From the NCBI RefSeq assembly GCF_018998565.1, contig NZ_JAHNZO010000001.1:139774-203773 (forward strand): a stretch of DNA of 64,000 nt. The letters run 5' to 3'. The notes under the pieces were generated by a model that saw only the letters and a list, made by a program, of their open reading frames with translations, did no database searches and was not told the origin of the DNA. Positions 59,236-64,000 of the stretch are shown here, piece after piece (the stretch's first letter is position 1; each line of letters opens with the position of its first letter). The DNA is from Paenibacillus oleatilyticus. GTDB lineage: Bacteria > Bacillota > Bacilli > Paenibacillales > NBRC-103111. The position numbers were made by a program, and so were the translations under genes.

Positions 59236-60075
59236 TTATTTCAAATCTTTCATGGCGACCGCATCCATGTCGGAGAACTCCTGGTTCTCACCGGCCATCG
59301 CCCAAATGAACGTATAATTGCTCGTGCCTACGCCGCTGTGGATCGACCAGCTTGGGCTGATGATCGCCTGCTCGTTGCGGACGACCACGTGACGGGTTTC
59401 CGTCGGCTCGCCCATCAGATGGAAGACGACGCCGTCTTCTGGCATATCGAAGTAGAAATACACTTCCGAGCGGCGGTTATGCGTATGGCAAGGCATCGTG
59501 TTCCACATGTTGCCCGGCTTCAGCAGCGTCATGCCCATCACGAGCTGGCAGCTTTGAATGCCATTCAAGTGAATATATTTGTAGATCGTGCGCTCGTTGG
59601 AGTTGGTGATCGAACCGAGATGCTGCGGCTCCGCCTCGCTGATCGCCACCTTTTGCGTCGGGTAATTTTTGTGCGCCGGGGTCGAGCTCAGGTAGAAGCG
59701 CGCCGGATTCGCGGCATCCGCGCTCTTGAACACGACCTGCTTGTTGCCAAGGCCGACGTACAGGCCGTCTTTATTCTCCAGCACGTAGTCGGTGCCGTCG
59801 ACCGTGACGACGCCTTGGGCGCCCACGTTGATGATCCCGATTTCGCGGCGCTCGAGGAAATAATCAGCCCCCATATCGTGCTTATCTGCTTCAAGCAGAA
59901 CCGGCTCCGTTGTCGGTACGGCGCCGCCTGTAATGAAGCGATCCACGTGGCTGTAAACCAGATTCAGCTTGCCTGGCACGAACAAGCCTTCGATCAAATA
60001 TTCTTGGCGCAAACGTTCCGTATCGTACGTTTTCGTTTCCGTCGGGTTGGTTGCGTAACGAATTTCCATAGCCAT
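59236..60075 (-). CDS. kduI: 5-dehydro-4-deoxy-D-glucuronate isomerase
   Basis: 279 residues. The zinc site of the cupin fold is visible in NTMPCHTHNRRSEVYFYFDM (His-x-His and Glu), with a downstream His in SWSIHSGVG. It converts the unsaturated uronate from pectin or hyaluronan breakdown to 3-deoxy-D-glycero-2,5-hexodiulosonate. GGGAGG lies 8 bases before the ATG. It stands alone, with a DeoR-type regulator next to it upstream. Confidence 0.96.
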   Translation of the reverse strand: MAMEIRYATNPTETKTYDTERLRQEYLIEGLFVPGKLNLVYSHVDRFITGGAVPTTEPVLLEADKHDMGADYFLERREIGIINVGAQGVVTVDGTDYVLENKDGLYVGLGNKQVVFKSADAANPARFYLSSTPAHKNYPTQKVAISEAEPQHLGSITNSNERTIYKYIHLNGIQSCQLVMGMTLLKPGNMWNTMPCHTHNRRSEVYFYFDMPEDGVVFHLMGEPTETRHVVVRNEQAIISPSWSIHSGVGTSNYTFIWAMAGENQEFSDMDAVAMKDLK

Positions 60076-60110
60076 CGTATAATTCCTCCCGTATTTGCAT
60101 GGTCAATGCT

Positions 60111-60157
60111 ATTATAAACCATACGTTCATTTAAGTTCAAATGAATTATTTTTGAAC
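60111..60157 (-). promoter_or_regulatory. kduI promoter with two overlapping palindromes
   Basis: Minus strand TTGAAC (60135-60140) and TATAAT (60111-60116) are 18 bases apart. TTCATTT / AAATGAA (60126-60145) and GTTCAAA / TTTGAAC (60135-60157) overlap the -35, as expected for a repressor site. The neighbouring DeoR-family protein is a natural candidate. Confidence 0.6.
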
Positions 60158-60325
60158 CGAAATAAACCTATAGGGACATAAAAAAAACAAACGCAGGCAT
60201 CAAGCGGATCGTTCCCAACCTTCCGCCCTCTTCATACGCTCCGCTCAAACAGCCGCCCGCGGGCATGCGCGTCTGCAGGCGCGGGCTTCCGGCCACAACC
60301 GCCTCGCCCGCATGCCGCTCCGCCG

Positions 60326-61093
60326 CTACCTTCCGGCTCGGCTCCGCTCGATTCGCGTGCCCGCCGCTTCGTAGCTTCGCGCCGTTTCCTCCGGCAAATA
60401 CGGATCGGTCACGATCACGCCGATTTCGGACAGCTTCGCGAACGTGATCAGCGCGCACTTGTCGAACTTGCTGTGGTCCGCCACGCAAAACACCTGCTTC
60501 GCGGAATCGATCATCGCCCGTTTTTGCCCGACGTGGGAATGGGTGAAGATCGTGAACCCGTACTCCGGGTGAATCCCGGTCGTAGACAGAAACGCCTTCT
60601 GCACGTTCAGCCTGCCGAGAAATTCCCCAGCTTCTTCGCTGACCAGCATATTCCGGCTGCGGAAGCCGCCGGGGACGACCAGCCTCACGCGGTCCTTCTT
60701 GATCAGCTCGCTGATGATGTGCAGATCGTTCGTAATGACCGTCAGCGGCGCATTGTCGAGCAGCTTGGCCATCTCCAGCGTCGTGCTGCCGCTGTCGAGC
60801 GCGATAATGTCGTTCGGCTCGACGAACCGCAGCGCCCACTCCGCCGCCTCCCGCTTCTCGTCCGGATGCTTCGGATTCGGTGCGAGCCCGGCAAGCAGGC
60901 CGGAATAGCCTTCATTGGCCAGCACGGCGCCGCCATGCGTCCGGTGCAGCAGTCCTTTACTTTCCAGCTTCTCGAGATCCTGCCGGATCGTCTTGCCCGT
61001 CACCCCGAGCTTGCCCGCCAAATCCGCGACGGATACCTCGCGGTGCGCCATGAGCAGCTCCATAATTTTCTCGTATCGTATGATGGCCGACAT
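60326..61093 (-). CDS. DeoR/GlpR family transcriptional regulator
   Basis: 255 residues. N-terminal winged helix MELLMAHREVSVADLAGKLG then VTGKTIRQDLEKLESKGLLH, then the sugar-phosphate sensing domain with IIALDSGSTTLEMAKLL and VFCVADHSKF. It is likely to control carbohydrate genes, possibly kduI next to it. No strong ribosome site precedes the ATG; the start is supported by domain alignment. Confidence 0.92.
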   Translation of the reverse strand: MSAIIRYEKIMELLMAHREVSVADLAGKLGVTGKTIRQDLEKLESKGLLHRTHGGAVLANEGYSGLLAGLAPNPKHPDEKREAAEWALRFVEPNDIIALDSGSTTLEMAKLLDNAPLTVITNDLHIISELIKKDRVRLVVPGGFRSRNMLVSEEAGEFLGRLNVQKAFLSTTGIHPEYGFTIFTHSHVGQKRAMIDSAKQVFCVADHSKFDKCALITFAKLSEIGVIVTDPYLPEETARSYEAAGTRIERSRAGR

Positions 61094-61338
61094 CGTTGTC
61101 CCCCGCTTTGCGAATCGCTTCCTTCACACAATCCGCACCCATATTTTTGCTGCCCCTATGGTAACACAGCTTCTTCGGGAAAACCAAGCATCCCCTGCAA
61201 ATCCACCCGTTTGCCCACTCCCTCCTTCTTGCGAACAGACTCCGCCGTAAAATCCGAAACTCCGTGACGCTGCTGTACGAAAAGTGTTATAATATGGTCT
61301 AATGTAAGCAATGAAGAAATATGGAAGGATGGAGCGTC

Positions 61339-62646
61339 ATGAACCCTCTTGCCCAAAGTTTAAATGAGACCATTCAAAAGGAAAGCCCGCACGTCTACGA
61401 GATGCTGTCCGAGCTCGGCAAACAAATTTATTTTCCGAAGGTCGGCATCCTGAGCCAATCCGCCGAAGCGAAGGCGAAGGCCAAGAAGTTCAACGCCACC
61501 ATCGGCACGGCGCTGGAAAACGGTCAGCCGATGCATCTTAAAGTCATCCAAGATACATTGTCCGCTTACAATCCGAAGGACATTTACGAATATGCCCCGC
61601 CGGCGGGCAAGCCGGAGCTTCGCACCGCATGGCGCAGCAAGATCATCGAGGAAAATCCGTCCCTTCAGGGCAAAAACCTCGGCAATCCGATCGCGACGAA
61701 CGCGCTAACCCACGGACTAAGCATCGTGGCCGATTTGTTCGCAGGTCCCGGAGACGCTGTCCTAATTCCGGATAAAAACTGGGAAAACTACGAACTGACC
61801 TTCGGCATTCGCCGCGGCGCCGAGCTCGTATACTACCCGCTTTACACGGAAGACCGTCTGTTCAATGCGGCAGGGCTGCGCGACGCCCTTCTCGCGCAGA
61901 AGAACAAGGGCAAAGCCATCGTCGTTCTGAACTTCCCGAACAACCCGACCGGCTACACGCCGGGTCCGGAAGAAGGACGCGCCATCGTAGCCGCGATCAA
62001 GGAAGCGGCGGAAGCTGGCATCAACGTCGTGGCCGTCACGGACGACGCTTACTTCGGCCTGTTCTTCGAAGATTCGCTGCACGAGTCGCTTGCCGGCCAA
62101 TTGGCGGGGCTTCATCCGCGCGTGCTGTCGGTCAAGATTGACGGCGCAACGAAGGAAGAATACGTGTGGGGTTTCCGCGTCGGTTTCATTACGTACGTCG
62201 GACAAAGCGATGCGACGCTGGCGGCTTTGGAGCAAAAAACGATCGGCATTATCCGCGGAACGATTTCCAGCGGCCCGCATCCGTCCCAAACGTTCGTGCT
62301 GCATGCGCTGCAATCGCCGGACTTCAAAGCCCAGAAGCAGGAGAAGTTCGACATTATGAAAGGCCGCGCCAACCGTGTCAAAGCGCTGCTGGATACCGGC
62401 AAATTCGATCAGGTTTGGGACTACTACCCGTTCAACTCCGGCTACTTCATGTGCCTGAAGCTGAAGACGGTCGACGCCGAAACGCTGCGCCTGCACCTGC
62501 TCGACAAGTACGGCGTCGGGACGATCGCCCTCGGCGAAACCGATCTCCGCGTCGCCTTCTCCTGCATTGAGGAAGCGAATATCGACGAGCTGTTCGAAAC
62601 GATCTACCAAGGCGTTCTGGATCTCCAGAATGTTGCCGCGAAATAA
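61339..62646 (+). CDS. class I/II PLP-dependent aminotransferase
   Basis: About 435 residues with PLP motifs IVVLNFPNNPTGYTPGPEEG, VTDDAYFGLFFED and the Schiff-base lysine in VKIDGATKEEYVWGFRVGF. The N-terminus (MNPLAQSLNETIQKESPHVY) is that of a Bacillota aminotransferase subgroup whose substrate is not fixed by sequence. The ATG at 61339 is favoured; an in-frame ATG at 61321 is possible. A promoter-like TATAAT lies near 61292, and a TGGTCTAAT half-site like that of the MocR operators follows it. Confidence 0.9.
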   Translation: MNPLAQSLNETIQKESPHVYEMLSELGKQIYFPKVGILSQSAEAKAKAKKFNATIGTALENGQPMHLKVIQDTLSAYNPKDIYEYAPPAGKPELRTAWRSKIIEENPSLQGKNLGNPIATNALTHGLSIVADLFAGPGDAVLIPDKNWENYELTFGIRRGAELVYYPLYTEDRLFNAAGLRDALLAQKNKGKAIVVLNFPNNPTGYTPGPEEGRAIVAAIKEAAEAGINVVAVTDDAYFGLFFEDSLHESLAGQLAGLHPRVLSVKIDGATKEEYVWGFRVGFITYVGQSDATLAALEQKTIGIIRGTISSGPHPSQTFVLHALQSPDFKAQKQEKFDIMKGRANRVKALLDTGKFDQVWDYYPFNSGYFMCLKLKTVDAETLRLHLLDKYGVGTIALGETDLRVAFSCIEEANIDELFETIYQGVLDLQNVAAK

Positions 62647-62760
62647 GAAAAGCTTCTTATCGAAGCCTATTCGAGGAAGATACATTCGTGTTTTAGAGGA
62701 AGCTTTTCTTGCGATATAGAATTCAATCAGCTCCGCTGATAGCTTATAAATTCTATATCT
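62645..62760. repeat. double-hairpin palindromic element
   Basis: Two consecutive inverted repeats: AAGAAAAGCTTC / GAAGCTTTTCTT (62645-62656, 62699-62710), and GATATAGAATT / AATTCTATATC (62713-62723, 62749-62759), the latter with an inner ATCAGC-TCC-GCTGAT stem. It begins inside the aminotransferase stop region. Its compactness suggests a dispersed REP- or MITE-like repeat. Confidence 0.6.
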
Positions 62761-62776
62761 AAAAAACGAAATCCGT

Positions 62777-62812
62777 AAAAGCCGGGGTTCGCAAGAGCCA
62801 CCGGCTTTTTTT
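62777..62812 (+). terminator. intrinsic terminator after the aminotransferase
   Basis: Stem AAAAGCCGG / CCGGCTTTT with a 15-base loop and seven T residues. Confidence 0.85.
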
Positions 62813-62816
62813 GCAT

Positions 62817-62846
62817 TTGCAGTCGACCGAAAATGAATGTTACAAT
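62817..62846 (+). promoter_or_regulatory. sigma-A promoter upstream of the kht region
   Basis: TTGCAG (62817-62822) and TACAAT (62841-62846) are 18 bases apart, 55 bases before the next ATG. Confidence 0.6.
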
Positions 62847-62901
62847 AAACCTACGTTAACACCTCGGTTAAGTGAGATTTTGTCCGAAAGGAGGAATGTG
62901 G

Positions 62902-63267
62902 ATGACAGCATGCCGACATAAGCACCCTCTTCATGTCCTTTTCGTGCTGCTAACCGGTCTGTTCCTCACGTTCTCCTGGTTCATCCCGATTGCCGAAGCG
63001 GAAAATCCGCCGCTCACGCGCTCGATGACGATGGGCCAATCGGGCGCCTCCCACGTTGTCTCCACCGCTTCCCGTCAGCAGACGGACAACGACATGCACA
63101 CGCCTGTGTCAGGCATGCCGTATCTCCGTTCGGGAGCGATCCGATTTCCCATACCTGCCTTCATCTTGGAGCGGCGCTCCGACCGTTCCATCTTCCTCCT
63201 GCTCAAGCAACAGCTCCTGATGCCCTTAAAATTTACGGTGATTACGTACCTCGCTCCCCAAGTTTGA
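62902..63267 (+). CDS. small secreted or membrane-anchored protein of unknown function
   Basis: 121 residues from the ATG at 62902, with AAAGGAGGAATGTGG upstream. A signal peptide HVLFVLLTGLFLTFSWFIPI ends at AEAE. The rest has no motif I recognise. In Bacillus subtilis a small gene, khtS, precedes khtT and khtU; position agrees with that, but I cannot confirm homology. Confidence 0.55.
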   Translation: MTACRHKHPLHVLFVLLTGLFLTFSWFIPIAEAENPPLTRSMTMGQSGASHVVSTASRQQTDNDMHTPVSGMPYLRSGAIRFPIPAFILERRSDRSIFLLLKQQLLMPLKFTVITYLAPQV

Positions 63268-63312
63268 TCGTTTACGGGCTCCGGCAGCCGGACCCGCAAT
63301 TCAAAACTTGGG
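63257..63312 (+). promoter_or_regulatory. long hairpin reaching the khtT ribosome site
   Basis: CCCAAGTTT (63257-63265) pairs with AAACTTGGG (63304-63312), and an inner GC-rich stem (CGGG...TCCGG / CCGGA...CCCG) lies between. The 3' arm touches the GGGAGGAG ribosome site of khtT, so folding could limit its translation. Confidence 0.45.
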
Positions 63313-63322
63313 AGGAGATTCC

Positions 63323-63820
63323 ATGACAGACATCCGAGAGTCCGATCTTCCGGGAATCGGACGAAAATTTCAACTGCACGCACGCGGAGGCGATAAACTG
63401 GTCGTGGTCGTCCACGACGACGGAAGAAGAGAGCTGTATCATTTTGATCCGGACGATCCGGATGAGACCGTCTCCACGGTAACGCTGGACGACGACGAGG
63501 CAAGAATGATGGCCGGTATTATCGGCGGGATGAGCTATCGGCCCAAATCGCTCGAAACGATGGAAGTGGCGCTGGACGCTTTGGTCGTGGAATGGTTTAA
63601 GATCGAGGCCGGCGCAGGCAGCGTCGGGCAGACGATCGGCGGGCTGAACGTCCGCAAGCAAACGGGAGCGACGATCATCGCCGTTGCCGAGAAAAATCAT
63701 ACGCACTGCATTAATCCGGGCGCGGAGTACCGGCTTAACGCGGATTCGACGCTCGTCGTCGCAGGAGAACGCAAGCAATTGAAGGCGCTGAAGGAGCTCC
63801 TTCAGCAAGGGAGCCTGTAG
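63323..63820 (+). CDS. khtT: K+/H+ antiporter regulatory subunit KhtT (TrkA-C domain)
   Basis: About 165 residues. N-terminal domain (DIRESDLPGIGRKFQLHARG, then DDPDETVSTVTLDDDEARMM) plus a C-terminal RCK_C/TrkA-C domain (GLNVRKQTGATIIAVAEKNH, then INPGAEYRLNADSTLVVAGE). In Bacillus this cytoplasmic subunit binds c-di-AMP and controls the KhtU antiporter. The ATG at 63323 has GGGAGGAG upstream. The KhtU gene starts 3 bases after the stop. Confidence 0.92.
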   Translation: MTDIRESDLPGIGRKFQLHARGGDKLVVVVHDDGRRELYHFDPDDPDETVSTVTLDDDEARMMAGIIGGMSYRPKSLETMEVALDALVVEWFKIEAGAGSVGQTIGGLNVRKQTGATIIAVAEKNHTHCINPGAEYRLNADSTLVVAGERKQLKALKELLQQGSL

Positions 63821-63823
63821 CCT

Positions 63824-64000
63824 ATGGAGCACATCGTTCTAGAGATCGGGCTGGCGATTTGTCTCATTGCCGCTGCGGGCTGGCTTTCTACGAAGCTGCG
63901 ATTTTCCGTCGTTCCGTTTTACATTTTGATCGGGATGGCGGTCGGCCCCCATGCGCCGAAGTTCGGGGCATTCGATTTCCGCTTCATCGACAGCGCTCCG
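63824..64000 (+). CDS. khtU: K+/H+ antiporter KhtU (CPA2 family), partial
   Basis: First 59 codons of a membrane protein: MEHIVLEIGLAICLIAAAGW, then LRFSVVPFYILIGMAVGPHA. This fits the first helices of CPA2 (KefB-like) antiporters, and the position directly after khtT supports KhtU. The gene continues beyond the window. Confidence 0.88.
   Translation, partial: MEHIVLEIGLAICLIAAAGWLSTKLRFSVVPFYILIGMAVGPHAPKFGAFDFRFIDSAP

Noticed and set aside
61292-61312. Third MocR operator before the aminotransferase
   Set aside because: Only the TGGTCTAAT half is present; the TTTTCCATTGTCAAT half is missing. Kept as a note in the gene entry.

Overview
The window looks like a chromosomal segment of a spore-forming, moderately high-GC Bacillota, most likely Paenibacillaceae. 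The basis is a gerA-type germinant receptor operon, an S-layer-type gene with SLH and atrophied Ig-like domains, strong GGAGG ribosome sites, a ykoEDC-tenA thiamine salvage operon under a TPP riboswitch, and a MocR regulator. No species is claimed.

Layout. (1) 1-1577: a ba3-type cytochrome oxidase operon on the minus strand, subunit I cut by the window edge. (2) 1828-5521: a three-gene spore germination receptor operon with ATGA overlaps. (3) 5523-15042: housekeeping and accessory genes: a DUF2935 protein, an aminoglycoside-adenylyltransferase-like protein, the HMP/thiamine operon tenA-ykoC-ykoD-ykoE with its riboswitch, a small Cys-rich protein, psd, an Fsr-like MFS transporter and a GAF-LuxR regulator. 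(4) 15015-21591: a wrecked S-layer/Ig-domain gene. It has an internal deletion, frameshifts, a scrambled inverted 3' part, and a 2.36-kb low-GC element inserted with a perfect 5-bp target duplication and Tn7-like ends. The element carries a CPT-like kinase, a DinB protein and an unknown gene, but no transposase. (5) 21677-27788: a MocR regulator, a catalytically degenerate class III cyclase receptor and a TolC-like coiled-coil protein followed by a frameshifted stalk domain. (6) 27949-56254: a contractile injection system of the extracellular (eCIS, Afp/PVC-like) type. (7) 56482-64000: GNAT and PNPOx-like genes, glutaminase, kduI, a DeoR regulator, an aminotransferase and the khtT-khtU K+/H+ antiporter genes, the last cut by the window edge.

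The eCIS is the main attraction. In the minus direction it runs: candidate cargo, DUF4157 protein, AAA+ ATPase, DUF4255 protein, Ig-like protein, sheath, tube, a CxxC protein, a 63-residue DUF6760-like protein with a CTG start, a second tube protein, a 1237-residue repeat protein, LysM hub protein, gpD-like and gpV-like spike proteins, gp25, two large baseplate proteins, a P2-I-like tail protein, a YFYGKLL protein, and a cargo with deaminase motifs. Divergent from it on the plus strand are a DUF4280 PAAR-like tip and a membrane-anchored MORN-repeat protein. No capsid, terminase, portal, lysis or integrase gene is visible, so this is not a prophage. Three proteins at the two ends of the cluster share a short GN-x-AV motif near the N-terminus, which may mark cargo. 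The end cargo has the HAE / PCxxC signature of the deaminase superfamily, a lysine-rich NLS-like stretch and a very acidic tail.

A 45-bp sequence is present in the same orientation at 23190-23234 (promoter of the MocR gene) and 56392-56436 (upstream of the GNAT/PNPOx pair and of the first eCIS gene). This suggests that the cyclase-TolC-eCIS block was inserted between a regulator and its formerly adjacent target operon.
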